A stretch of 64,000 nucleotides of DNA from Micromonospora sp. CCTCC AA 2012012. Its GTDB lineage: Bacteria; Actinomycetota; Actinomycetes; Mycobacteriales; Micromonosporaceae. Location of the stretch: assembly GCF_040499845.1 (NCBI RefSeq), contig NZ_CP159342.1, positions 3,968,001-4,032,000 of the forward strand, in the 5' to 3' direction. The translations under genes were made by a program, and so were the position numbers. Under the pieces are notes generated by a model that worked only from the letters and a program-made list of their open reading frames with translations, was not told the origin of the DNA and did not search any database. Below, one piece after another: positions 15,865-23,982 of this stretch. Position 1 is the first letter of the stretch. The number at the start of each line of letters is the position of its first letter.

Positions 15865-16863
15865 TCATGAGGTCGACGCGGAATCGACGACACGTCGGCT
15901 GAGCTGATCCGCCCACCCCACGCGGGCGAGAATGTCGGCGGCGACCTCAGCGGGGGTGCGGTCGTTCGTGATCGTGAAATCCTCAACGGCGGTCCCGACC
16001 GGTGCGGGTTGAGGCTGGGCCAGCGCCGCCAGGTGCCGTTCGAGCTTCGGTCCCGTGTCCCGCTGACGCAGCCGGCCACGAACGGTGTCGCTGTCAGCGA
16101 TCAACCTGACCACACTGAGGTCACAACCCGCCAGACTCTCCGCATATCGATGCCGCTGGGCCACGCTCTCCATGGCGGCTGCGGCGACGACGAAGCGCGC
16201 GCCCGCAGCCCTGAAATTTGCCCACACCGCGGCCAGATTCACGCACTTGAGCTCGTCGTACACTCGCCCGCCGGCAGGGCCGAGGGGCCGGGGCGGCCCG
16301 AACTGAGCCAACAGGTCCGTGTCGACGACGGCCGTGACGTGGCCGGCTTCGGTCAGGAGCTGTCCGACAGCCTCCGCGACGGTCGACTTTCCCACCCCGG
16401 CCACCCCGGTGAGCAGCACGGCTCGACAGCCGGAGGGTTCCACAGCCCCGGGTTCCAACTGGAACCAGTAGCTGACCGTGGCGCCCTGTGCGGACGGGCC
16501 ACCGCCCAGCGACTCGTACAGCGCCCGGGCGGGGGCGTTGGCTTCGCCCGTCGTCAGGAACATCCGGCTGGCGCCGGCCTGCGCGCCAGCCGACATGAAC
16601 GCCCGGAGCAGGGAACCGCCGAGTCCCCGCCGACGGTGCTCAGGCGTCACCTCCAGTCGATGGAGATAGAGCATTGAAGAGGCGTCCGGTCGGATCAGGT
16701 GATAGCCCCAGCACCACCCGACGACCTCTTCATCCTCGGACGCCACGAAGGCCAGAGCGCCCGGACTGCCCAGGAACGCCTGGCCGCCGCCCGACACCGC
16801 CCCGAACCTGCCCATGGCACGATCGAAGAGCCAGACGTCGGCCGCTTCCACACGACTCGTCAC
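15865..16863 (-). CDS. GNAT acetyltransferase (AAC(3)-I-like) fused to a P-loop kinase
   Basis: 332 residues, GTG start. Res ~1-135 are a GNAT domain with strand LHRLEVTPEHRRRGLGGSLL containing the acetyl-CoA loop RRRGLG and the end pattern APARALYESLGG; the layout resembles gentamicin 3-N-acetyltransferases of type AAC(3)-I. Res ~145-325 are a small-molecule kinase-like domain with Walker A GVAGVGKST (~res 152), an acidic VVDTD and a lid-like Arg region (SDTVRGRLRQRDTG), as in shikimate or nucleoside kinases. The two-domain design recalls bifunctional drug-modifying enzymes, but drug resistance is only a possibility. It lies between two tRNA-Lys copies and is slightly less GC-rich than its neighbours. 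Confidence 0.75.
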   Translation of the reverse strand: MTSRVEAADVWLFDRAMGRFGAVSGGGQAFLGSPGALAFVASEDEEVVGWCWGYHLIRPDASSMLYLHRLEVTPEHRRRGLGGSLLRAFMSAGAQAGASRMFLTTGEANAPARALYESLGGGPSAQGATVSYWFQLEPGAVEPSGCRAVLLTGVAGVGKSTVAEAVGQLLTEAGHVTAVVDTDLLAQFGPPRPLGPAGGRVYDELKCVNLAAVWANFRAAGARFVVAAAAMESVAQRHRYAESLAGCDLSVVRLIADSDTVRGRLRQRDTGPKLERHLAALAQPQPAPVGTAVEDFTITNDRTPAEVAADILARVGWADQLSRRVVDSASTS

Positions 16864-17042
16864 GCATCATTCTGACCCGCGGCCCGTCCTGATCTCGACC
16901 CTCGGGGAGCGGCGGATCTGCCGCAGATCGCGCGGCTCCCTCCGTGCGCGGTACGGCGTCCGCCAGGCGGGCGAGATGGCGTTGTGGGGGTGCAGGCAGG
17001 GCTAGCTTGGCGGAGGGAGAGCCACCACCCGGACGCAACTGC

Positions 17043-17083
17043 AAAAAGGCCCCGCCCCAGTGAGAACACCAGGTCAGGGCCTT
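17043..17083 (-). terminator. Terminator of tRNA-Lys copy 2
   Basis: AAGGCCC pairs with GGGCCTT around a ~20-nt loop, with five A on the plus strand giving a U-run on the minus transcript. It lies 4 bp past the tRNA 3' end. Confidence 0.75.
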
Positions 17084-17086
17084 CTT

Positions 17087-17162
17087 TGGTGCGCCGCCAG
17101 GGACTCGAACCCCGAACCCGCGGATTAAGAGTCCGCTGCTCTGCCAGTTGAGCTAGCGGCGC
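17087..17162 (-). tRNA. tRNA-Lys (anticodon CTT), copy 2
   Basis: 76 nt with encoded CCA. Perfect 7-bp acceptor stem (GCGCCGC/GCGGCGC), normal D arm (GCTC..GAGC), anticodon stem GCGGA/TCCGC and loop CTCTTAA (anticodon CTT, Lys AAG). The 22 bases before the gene on its own strand match those before the CGT copy, so these two arose by a recent duplication. Confidence 0.95.
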
Positions 17163-17307
17163 TCGCCGGCAACGGGATGAAACGATAGCAGCCACCCGGG
17201 CGGCCGTTCCACGGGGACGGCACCCACGACCGCCCGGTAGCCGGTCGTCACGGGGTGATCTCCGCTCGCCGGCCGCGCAGCCCAGCCCGTCTCGCTCCGC
17301 CTTCCGC

Positions 17308-17327
17308 CTTCTTACCTGCTTCTTACC
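17308..17327 (+). promoter_or_regulatory. 11-bp direct repeat before the YHYH gene
   Basis: CTTCTTACC occurs twice (17308-17316 and 17319-17327), 11 bp apart, in the last 65 bp before the YHYH start. This same-face spacing is typical of OmpR/PhoB-type binding sites. Confidence 0.4.
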
Positions 17328-17370
17328 GTGTTTCCACGCCGCCCTGACGAGGACACGGACTACTGGACGC

Positions 17371-18378
17371 ATGTCGAATAGACGCCTTCTTGGCAAGCGC
17401 GCGGCTGTCACGGCCGGGGTCCTCCCCATCCTGCTGGTGTCGGCCTGCGCGGGAGGGTCGAGCAACGGCCCCGCATGGACCGAGGCCGGCTCGACCGCCA
17501 TCGGTGCCACCAGCCCTCCGGCTCCGCCGTCCCACCCGGACACGGGGGTTCCGGTCGCCTGGTCCGCCGTGACCGACCCGAAGGCGATACCCCTCGGGGA
17601 CGGCAATATCGTCACCACCCCGGTCGCCGGTTCCCTCTACTCGTGCAAGACCGAGTTCGGTGGGCGCGGCGCACCGCACGACGGCCCGTGGATCGACCCG
17701 ACGAACAAGACCTGGGACGCGACCGCGAAAGTGCAGGTCTCGGGCCACCACACCTGGCCGCAGGCGACCTACCAGGAATCGACCCAGGGGGACGTCAGGG
17801 TGATCAGATCCGACGACCTGCCGACGAAGCAGAGCACCGGCAGTTTCCCCATCGCGCAGGACGACCCCGCGTACCAGTACGACCGTAACCCCAACGGCAT
17901 CCAGCGGAAGGTCGTCGAACTACGCCTGCCGCTGCGGCCCGCACCGGCGAGCGAGCCCAGCTGCGTGGGCATGGGTGCGGTCGGCGTACTCAAGAACGGT
18001 GTATTCGTCTACAACGCCCTCGACGCCGCGGGCGGGGACGCCGCGGCGCACGAGACCCAGGACGCCTGCGACGGCCACCCCGACGGCACGGAGGCGTACC
18101 ACTACCACGACGTCCCCTCCTGCCTGCTCTCCGCGGCCTCCGCCAAGGGCGCGACCCTCGTCGGGTACGCCCTCGACGGCTACGGCATCTACGTCGAACG
18201 CGACGAGAAGGGAAACCTCCCGACCAACGCCGATCTCGACGCCTGTCACGGGCGCACCAGCACCGTGCTGTGGAACGGCACGATGCAGCGGATCTACCAC
18301 TACGACGCCACTCTGGAGTTCCCGTACACGGTCGGCTGCTACCGCGGCACCCCGGTCACCCCGCCGGCCCACAGATAG
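17371..18378 (+). CDS. YHYH-domain lipoprotein
   Basis: 335 residues. A lipoprotein signal ends LLVSAC (~res 26), so the mature protein should be anchored outside the membrane. The body carries the family pattern: GVLKNGVFVYNALDAAG, then GHPDGTEAYHYHDVPSCL, then LVGYALDGYGIYVERDEKG, then RIYHYDATLEFPYTVGCYRG. YHYH proteins are secreted and His-rich; metal binding is suspected but no reaction is established. It lies between the second and third tRNA-Lys copies in a patch that looks acquired. A tandem 9-base repeat with an 11-bp period precedes it, suggesting response-regulator control. Confidence 0.85.
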   Translation: MSNRRLLGKRAAVTAGVLPILLVSACAGGSSNGPAWTEAGSTAIGATSPPAPPSHPDTGVPVAWSAVTDPKAIPLGDGNIVTTPVAGSLYSCKTEFGGRGAPHDGPWIDPTNKTWDATAKVQVSGHHTWPQATYQESTQGDVRVIRSDDLPTKQSTGSFPIAQDDPAYQYDRNPNGIQRKVVELRLPLRPAPASEPSCVGMGAVGVLKNGVFVYNALDAAGGDAAAHETQDACDGHPDGTEAYHYHDVPSCLLSAASAKGATLVGYALDGYGIYVERDEKGNLPTNADLDACHGRTSTVLWNGTMQRIYHYDATLEFPYTVGCYRGTPVTPPAHR

Positions 18379-18476
18379 TCCCGGCCCCTCGGGCGGCGCC
18401 GGTGTCCGTGCCTGTCGGCTCCGGCTGCGGCAGGTCGGCTCCGAGCGACCGCACGCCGGGAGGACACCCATGAACA

Positions 18477-18520
18477 GAAATGCTCTGACCTGGCGCGCGA
18501 ACGCCAGGTCAGAGCATTTC
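18477..18520 (-). terminator. Terminator of tRNA-Lys copy 3
   Basis: A 19-bp perfect stem (18477-18495 with 18502-18520) and 6-nt loop, 7 bp beyond the tRNA 3' end on the minus strand. It can also stop transcription arriving from the YHYH gene. Confidence 0.8.
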
Positions 18521-18527
18521 TCACAGG

Positions 18528-18600
18528 TGCGCCGCCAGGGACTCGAACCCCGAACCCGCGGATTAAGAGTCCGCTGCTCTGCCAGTTGAGCTAGCGGCGC
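18528..18600 (-). tRNA. tRNA-Lys (anticodon CTT), copy 3
   Basis: The body is identical to copy 2 (loop CTCTTAA, perfect stems), but the 3' end reads CCT, so CCA is not fully encoded and the last base must be replaced after transcription. The flanks differ from copies 1 and 2, so this copy separated earlier. Confidence 0.95.
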
Positions 18601-18786
18601 TCGCTGACAACGGGGAGAACACTAGCACGCCCTCCGACCGGGCATCCAATCCGATCCCCGCTCCACCCTTCGGCCGAGCTTAACGGGCAAAAACCCCTGA
18701 ACGACGCGTCTCGTCCGGCGAGGGGACCGAGGCGATGGCAACGATGCGGCACGATGTGCGCCAGGCACGCGAGAACAGAGGTGGGG

Positions 18787-20067
18787 ATGGGCAGGTTCGC
18801 GCGGACCGGGGCGATGGTGGGCGCCCTGGTTCTGACGGCGTCACTGGCACTGACCGGGTGCGGTGACGACCAGAAGAAGGCGGAGTTCGTCGGTGGCAAC
18901 CAGCCGGCGGGGGCGTCGGCGGCGCCGGAGACGACCGCCGGACCGACCGGGTCGACCCCGACAGCGGGGGCCGCGGCCGGCCCTGCACTGCAGGTCAGCC
19001 CGGCGGACGGGGCGCAGAAGCGGCCGGTCAGCACCGAGATCAGCGCGAAGATCCCCGGCGGGGGCAAGGTTTCCGAGGTCGTGCTGACGGCGGCCGGCGG
19101 CGACAAGGTGGAGGGCCTGATGCGCCGGGACGGCTCGTCCTGGGTGCCGTCCAGCCCGTTGAAGTACGGGACCCGTTACACGGCCACCGTCACCGGGACC
19201 GGCACGGACGGGCAGACCCATCAGGGCAGCAGCACCTTCACGACCATGGCGAAGCCGAAGTCGATGATCGGCTCGGGGCTCTACCTCTTCGACGGCAAGA
19301 CGTACGGGGTGGCCATGCCGGTGGTCGCCGAGTTCTCCCCCGGCATCCCGGAGAAGGACCGGGCCGCGGTGCAGAAGCGGATGTTCGTGCGGACCGACCC
19401 GCCGCAGCCGGGCGCCTGGCACTGGCTCTACAACGGCACCCAGGCGTACTACCGGGCACCGGAGTACTGGCAGCCGGGCACCACGATCACCGTCCGGCTG
19501 GCGCTGGCCGGGATCCCGTTGAGCAACGGCCGCTACGGCAACCTCGACCGGACGGCGACCGCCAAGATCGGTCGCTCCTTCGTGATGAAGGTCGACAACG
19601 CCACGAAGAAGATGACCGTCTTCGAGGGCGGCGTGCTGACCCGCACCCTGCCGGTGAGCCTGGGCAAGAAGAGCACTCCCTCCTCCAGCGGCACGATGGT
19701 GGTGATGGAGAAGAAGGAGTCGACGGTCTTCGACACCCGGGACGAGCCGGATCCGGACAACCAGTACGTCACGAAGATCGACTTTGCGCAGCGACTCACC
19801 TGGGGCGGCGAGTACATCCACTCCGCGCCCTGGTCCGAGGGCGTGCAGGGCCGGCGGAACGTCTCGCACGGCTGCGTCAACGTCTCCGCGGCGAACGCGA
19901 AGTGGCTCTTCGAGCGGACGCTGATCGGCGACCCGATCACCGTCACCGGCACCGAGCGCAAGCTGGTGCCGGGCAACGGCTGGACGGCGTGGAGCATGAG
20001 CTGGTCGGAGTTCGTTAAGGGCAGCGCCCTGCCGGTGCCCGACGGCGGCGCCGAACCCGCCTTCTGA
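18787..20067 (+). CDS. L,D-transpeptidase lipoprotein (Ig-like domains + YkuD), paralogue 1
   Basis: 426 residues. A lipoprotein signal ends LALTGC (~res 26). Two Ig-like domains follow (~res 60-150 and ~155-260, each with the TMAKPK/GVAMPVVAEFS type of strand), then a YkuD catalytic domain with the nucleophile in SHGCVNVS and the upstream histidine in YIHSAPWSEGVQGR. These enzymes form 3-3 cross-links between meso-diaminopimelate residues of peptidoglycan and give beta-lactam tolerance. The domain plan is that of mycobacterial LdtMt2. The start at ATG 18787 has a GAGGTG site; 18754 would add residues before the signal. It is followed by a close paralogue in the same direction. Confidence 0.92.
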   Translation: MGRFARTGAMVGALVLTASLALTGCGDDQKKAEFVGGNQPAGASAAPETTAGPTGSTPTAGAAAGPALQVSPADGAQKRPVSTEISAKIPGGGKVSEVVLTAAGGDKVEGLMRRDGSSWVPSSPLKYGTRYTATVTGTGTDGQTHQGSSTFTTMAKPKSMIGSGLYLFDGKTYGVAMPVVAEFSPGIPEKDRAAVQKRMFVRTDPPQPGAWHWLYNGTQAYYRAPEYWQPGTTITVRLALAGIPLSNGRYGNLDRTATAKIGRSFVMKVDNATKKMTVFEGGVLTRTLPVSLGKKSTPSSSGTMVVMEKKESTVFDTRDEPDPDNQYVTKIDFAQRLTWGGEYIHSAPWSEGVQGRRNVSHGCVNVSAANAKWLFERTLIGDPITVTGTERKLVPGNGWTAWSMSWSEFVKGSALPVPDGGAEPAF

Positions 20068-20282
20068 CCACCACGCGGTGACCGTGGCCCGGTGCGCCGG
20101 GCCACGGTCGTCGCGCCGCGAGGCGCGCCGCGACGGAGCCGAGCCACACTCGCAGAGTGTCGCGGCGCACCGCGATCGGGTCATCATGGTCGGGGTGTTC
20201 CGCTTCACTTCCGGCAACCGGCACCGCTGCGCGCGCGTCAGTAGGGGACGATGGGCCCGGGATTCACGACTGTGAGGGAATC

Positions 20283-21605
20283 ATGCGCACTGGCCAGGAC
20301 GAGCTGATCCGGCGCGGGACCGCCCGGCGGGGCGGCCGTCGCCGCATGGTGGCGGCGGGGGTGCTCGCCGCCGCGTTGGCGTTCACCTCCGCGTGCACCG
20401 GCGGCGGTGGCGGCGACAAGCCGTCGAGCTGGCAGGGCGGTGGGGAGAGCGGGCCGAAGGCGTCCGCCACCATCACCGAGCCGGCGGCCGACGCCAAGGA
20501 CGTGCCGGCGTCGACCGGCATCACCTTCACCACCAAGGACGCCCGGGACACCAAGGTCGAGCTCAAGGACGCGGCCGGCAAGGCCGTCGAGGGCACTCTC
20601 GCCGAGGACGGGAAGAGCTGGCTGCCCGCCGGCGCGCTGGAGTACGGCGAGACGTACACCGCGACCGTGACGGCGACCGGCGAGGACGGCAAGCCGGCGA
20701 CGACGACCAGCCACTTCACCACCATGGCGCGTCCCGGCAAGCAGGTCCGGATCAGCAGCTTCCTCGCCGACAACCAGGTCGTCGGGGTGGGCATGCCGCT
20801 GATCGTCAAGTTCAGCCGGGCCGTCCCGCAGGACTACCGGGACGACGTCCAGCGCCGGATGACGGTGACGGCCACGCCGGTCCAGGAGGGCGTCTGGCAC
20901 TGGGTGAGCCCCACCGAGGTGCGCTACCGCCCCAAGGAGTTCTGGAAGGCCAACTCCACCGTCTCGTACCGGATCCAGGCCGGCGGTCTGCCGCTCGGTG
21001 ACGGCTGGTACGGCCGCTCCGACCTGACCGTCGACGTGAAGATCGGCCCCTCCTTCGTGATGACCGTCGACAACCGCACCAAGAAGATGACGGTCACCAG
21101 GGACGGCAAGGTGATCAAGACGATCCTGGTGAGCCTCGGCAAGAAGACCACCCCGTCGTCGAGCGGGACGATGGTGGTGATCGAGAAGCTCCGTAAGACG
21201 GTCTTCGACACGCTGGAGGAACTGGGCCCCGAAGAGGGCTACCGGACCAAGATCGACTACGCCCAGCGGCTCACCTGGGGCGGCGAGTACATCCACGCCG
21301 CGCCCTGGTCCGAAGGCGTGCAGGGCAAGGTGAACGTGTCGCACGGCTGCGTCAACGTCTCGATGGCCGACGGCGCCTGGCTCTTCGCCAACACCCGGGT
21401 GGGTGACCCGATCACGGTCTCCGGCACGGAGCGCAAGCTCCAGAACGGCAACGGCTGGACCGACTGGAACATGAGCTGGGACGAGTACGTCAAGGGCAGC
21501 GCCGTGCCGTACGAGCCGCCGACGACCGACGACGCCAGCCCGAGCGCCGACCCGGGCACCGGTGCCACGCCGACCGACGAGCCGAGCCCCACGCCGACCG
21601 CCTGA
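20283..21605 (+). CDS. L,D-transpeptidase lipoprotein (Ig-like domains + YkuD), paralogue 2
   Basis: 440 residues, same plan as the gene before it: lipoprotein signal ending TSAC after a basic stretch (RRGTARRGGRRR), two Ig-like domains, and YkuD with SHGCVNVSMADG. The catalytic segments are nearly identical to paralogue 1 (LTWGGEYIH, PWSEGVQG), pointing to tandem duplication, while the first Ig domain and the 35-residue Thr/Pro/Asp tail (ending PSPTPTA) differ. A 215-bp gap with possible promoter sequence separates them, so the two can be expressed differently. It makes 3-3 cell-wall cross-links. The start is set by the signal peptide. Confidence 0.92.
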   Translation: MRTGQDELIRRGTARRGGRRRMVAAGVLAAALAFTSACTGGGGGDKPSSWQGGGESGPKASATITEPAADAKDVPASTGITFTTKDARDTKVELKDAAGKAVEGTLAEDGKSWLPAGALEYGETYTATVTATGEDGKPATTTSHFTTMARPGKQVRISSFLADNQVVGVGMPLIVKFSRAVPQDYRDDVQRRMTVTATPVQEGVWHWVSPTEVRYRPKEFWKANSTVSYRIQAGGLPLGDGWYGRSDLTVDVKIGPSFVMTVDNRTKKMTVTRDGKVIKTILVSLGKKTTPSSSGTMVVIEKLRKTVFDTLEELGPEEGYRTKIDYAQRLTWGGEYIHAAPWSEGVQGKVNVSHGCVNVSMADGAWLFANTRVGDPITVSGTERKLQNGNGWTDWNMSWDEYVKGSAVPYEPPTTDDASPSADPGTGATPTDEPSPTPTA

Positions 21606-21620
21606 TCCCGCCGCGACGAC

Positions 21621-21653
21621 GAGAGCCCCCTGCGTACACCGGAGAGGGCTCTC
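21621..21653 (+). terminator. Terminator after the second L,D-transpeptidase
   Basis: GAGAGCCC pairs with GGGCTCTC around a 17-nt loop, 15 bp after the stop codon. Confidence 0.65.
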
Positions 21654-21675
21654 GCACGTCCAGGACCGGAAACGG

Positions 21676-21707
21676 CGGAAGCCCCCTCCCGCAGGAGGGG
21701 GCTTCCG
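21676..21707 (-). terminator. Terminator after tRNA-His
   Basis: 14-bp perfect stem (21676-21689 with 21694-21707) and a 4-nt loop, beginning 7 bp beyond the tRNA-His 3' end on its strand. Confidence 0.8.
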
Positions 21708-21714
21708 TCACCGG

Positions 21715-21787
21715 GGTGACTGATGGGAATTGAACCCACGACAACCGGGACCACAACCCGGTGCTCTGCCAACTGAGCTACAGCCAC
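21715..21787 (-). tRNA. tRNA-His (anticodon GTG)
   Basis: The acceptor stem GTGGCTG pairs with CAGTCAC (one G-U), the anticodon loop is TTGTGGT, and the extra G at position -1 required by histidyl-tRNA synthetase is present at 21788. The CCA end is not encoded. Confidence 0.95.
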
Positions 21788-21889
21788 CATGCTCTCCGCG
21801 CCGGTCGACCCGGGCGGGGCGCGGACCAATAATAGCCACACCCCTCCGGGGCCCGTCCAGCGGGTTCCCCTCCGGACGGGCCGGGCCGG

Positions 21890-22480
21890 TCAGAGCTGCG
21901 CGGCGATCGCCTTCGCGGTCTCCACGTCCGGCCCGGGCAGCGGGACGAAGAGGGTCCGCCGGTAGTACTCCAGCTCGCGGATGCTCTCCCGGACGTCGGC
22001 CAGGGCCCGGTGCGCGAGCCCCTTCTGCGGCTGCCCGAAGTACACCCGCGGGTACCAGCGGCGGCAGAGTTCCTTGATCGAGGAGACGTCGATCATGCGG
22101 TAGTGCAGGTGGGCGTCGAGGCGCGGCATGTCGCGGGCGATGAAGCCACGGTCGGTGGCGATCGAGTTGCCGCAGAGCGGCGCGCTGCGCGCGTCCTTGA
22201 CGTGGCTGGTGACGTAGTCGAGGACCATGTCCTCCGCCTCGGCCAGCGTCACGGTGGAGCGCCGGACCTCCTCGGTCAGCCCGGACTTGGCGTGCATCGT
22301 GCGCACGATCTCCGGCATCCCCTCCAGCGCCGCCTCGTCGGCGTGGATCACCACGTCGACGCCCTCACCCAGCACGTTGAGATCGGGATCGGTGACGAGC
22401 GCGGCGACCTCGATCAGCGCGTCGCGCCCGAGGTCCAACCCGGTCATCTCACAGTCGATCCAGACGAGAAGATCAGCCAC
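21890..22480 (-). CDS. orn: Oligoribonuclease
   Basis: 196 residues, the usual length. This DEDDh 3'-5' exonuclease degrades 2- to 5-nt RNAs, including pGpG from c-di-GMP, in the cytoplasm. Exo motifs are in place: [10 protein letters not shown] (Exo I), a mid-protein [16 protein letters not shown] (Exo II) and [11 protein letters not shown] (Exo III with the catalytic His). The C-terminal [15 protein letters not shown]...FVPLPG matches orthologues. It is transcribed leftward towards tRNA-His and diverges from the GT87 gene with only 73 bp between starts. Confidence 0.97.
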   Translation of the reverse strand: MADLLVWIDCEMTGLDLGRDALIEVAALVTDPDLNVLGEGVDVVIHADEAALEGMPEIVRTMHAKSGLTEEVRRSTVTLAEAEDMVLDYVTSHVKDARSAPLCGNSIATDRGFIARDMPRLDAHLHYRMIDVSSIKELCRRWYPRVYFGQPQKGLAHRALADVRESIRELEYYRRTLFVPLPGPDVETAKAIAAQL

Positions 22481-22553
22481 CGGATCAGACTACGCGCAGC
22501 CCACCTGCCCGCGCCTCGGCACGGTGGCCGGAGGAGACCGCTAGGGTTTCGGA

Positions 22554-23828
22554 GTGCCAGCCGAATCCGTCGCGCCACCCGCCGTCACCGAGGACGACCG
22601 GGGTGGGCGTACGGCACGTCGGGTGGTCACGGTGCTGGCGCTGGTCGCGGTGCTCCCGGCGCTCTATCTGCCGGGGCTGGTGCACGACTTCTTCGACCTG
22701 AAGATCTACATGCGGGCGATGGACTGGTGGGCGGCCGGCCACCCGCTCTACGACTACGTGCAGCCGGACCGGGTGCAGGGCGAGCTCTACTTCACCTACC
22801 CACCGTTCAGCGCCCTGCTGCTGCGGCCGTTCGCGTTGTTGCCGTTGGGCGCCACTGTGGCGATCTTCACCGCGCTGACCGTGCTCGGCGTGGTGGTGAC
22901 GACGCGCTGGCTGGTGCTGCCGCTCGTCGCCCGGCACGACCTGCCCCGGCTCTTCACCGTCACGGTGGCGGTGCTGCTCGCCTTCGCGGTGGAGAGCACC
23001 CGCGAGACGATCACCTTCGGTCAGATCAACATGCTGCTGGTCGTGCTGATCCTGGCCGATCTGCTCTTCGCCGTACCCGGTGCGCGGCGGTGGGCCGGGG
23101 TGGGCGTCGGGCTGGCCACGGCCCTCAAGCTCTTCCCGGGCATCTTCATCGTCTATCTGCTGGCCACCCGGCGGTGGCGGGCCGCGGCCGTGGCGTCGGC
23201 GACGGCCGCGCTGGCGACCCTGCTGGCGGCGGCGGTCGCGCCGGCCGACTCGTGGCGGTTCTGGACGCACGAGCTGTGGGCGACCGACCGGGTGGGACGC
23301 ACCGACTACACCGGCAACCAGTCGCTCTTCGGCCTGCTGAGCCGGATCACCGCGCCGGAGAAGCCGAGTCAGCTTCCCTGGCTGCTGCTGGTCGTCGCGG
23401 TGACCGGGTACGGGTTGTGGCGGGCCGCCCGCGCGGCCCGGGCCGGTGACGCGCTGGCGGGTCTCACCCTGACCGGGCTGGTCGGCGGGCTGGTCAGCCC
23501 GATCACCTGGACGCACCACCTGTACTGGTTCATCCCGGCGGTGGTGGTGCTGGTGGACGCGGCGCTGGGCGCCGACCCCGGCACGCCGGAGGGTGCCCGC
23601 CACCGGCGGTGGATGTGGACGCTGGCCGCCGGCACCGCCTTCGTGATCATCTACGGGGTGGTGACGTTCCAGGACTGGGGTGTCGCGCCGGCCCGGACGG
23701 ACAACCTCGGCGAGTTCGTGTCGCGCAACGCGTACGTGCTGCTGAGTCTGGTGCTGCTGGCGGCGCTGCCGACGCGTCCGGCCGACACCTCGAACAGCAG
23801 CAGCCCCGGAGAGCTGACCACGCCCTGA
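22554..23828 (+). CDS. GT87-family polyprenyl-phosphate mannosyltransferase
   Basis: 424 residues, GTG start, about eleven hydrophobic segments. The first extracytoplasmic loop contains FFDLKIYMRAMDWWAAGHPLYDY, with the conserved Asp of GT-C alpha-1,2-mannosyltransferases (PimE/DUF2029). Later come LYFTYPPFSALL, TFGQINMLLVVLILADLLF and SPITWTHHLYWF, all typical of GT87. It should transfer mannose from a polyprenyl-phosphate donor onto a glycolipid or arabinogalactan-type acceptor on the outer face of the membrane. The acceptor is unknown. Convergent with the next gene. Confidence 0.9.
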   Translation: MPAESVAPPAVTEDDRGGRTARRVVTVLALVAVLPALYLPGLVHDFFDLKIYMRAMDWWAAGHPLYDYVQPDRVQGELYFTYPPFSALLLRPFALLPLGATVAIFTALTVLGVVVTTRWLVLPLVARHDLPRLFTVTVAVLLAFAVESTRETITFGQINMLLVVLILADLLFAVPGARRWAGVGVGLATALKLFPGIFIVYLLATRRWRAAAVASATAALATLLAAAVAPADSWRFWTHELWATDRVGRTDYTGNQSLFGLLSRITAPEKPSQLPWLLLVVAVTGYGLWRAARAARAGDALAGLTLTGLVGGLVSPITWTHHLYWFIPAVVVLVDAALGADPGTPEGARHRRWMWTLAAGTAFVIIYGVVTFQDWGVAPARTDNLGEFVSRNAYVLLSLVLLAALPTRPADTSNSSSPGELTTP

Positions 23829-23933
23829 AACTTGCACCAAATGGACAGATGTCCCGCCACGCCGCGATCGGCGCTAATCTGGTCCCAACTACCTCAAGTG
23901 TCTCCCAGGTAGCACCGATCCCCCGGTGACGGT

Positions 23934-23962
23934 GGCCCTCCGCGTCGGCAGCGCGGAGGGCC
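23934..23962. terminator. Shared terminator between convergent genes
   Basis: 11-bp perfect stem (23934-23944 with 23952-23962), loop TCGGCAG, midway between the GT87 stop and the stop of the leftward membrane-protein gene; it can serve both. Confidence 0.75.
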
Positions 23963-23982
23963 ATCCGCCGTACGGGGGCAGC

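Noticed and set aside
15700..17162. attL/attR of an integrated mobile element at tRNA-Lys
   Set aside because: All copies are full-length tRNA genes, no integrase or excisionase is present, and the matching flanks extend on both sides; tandem duplication is simpler, although a past insertion cannot be excluded.
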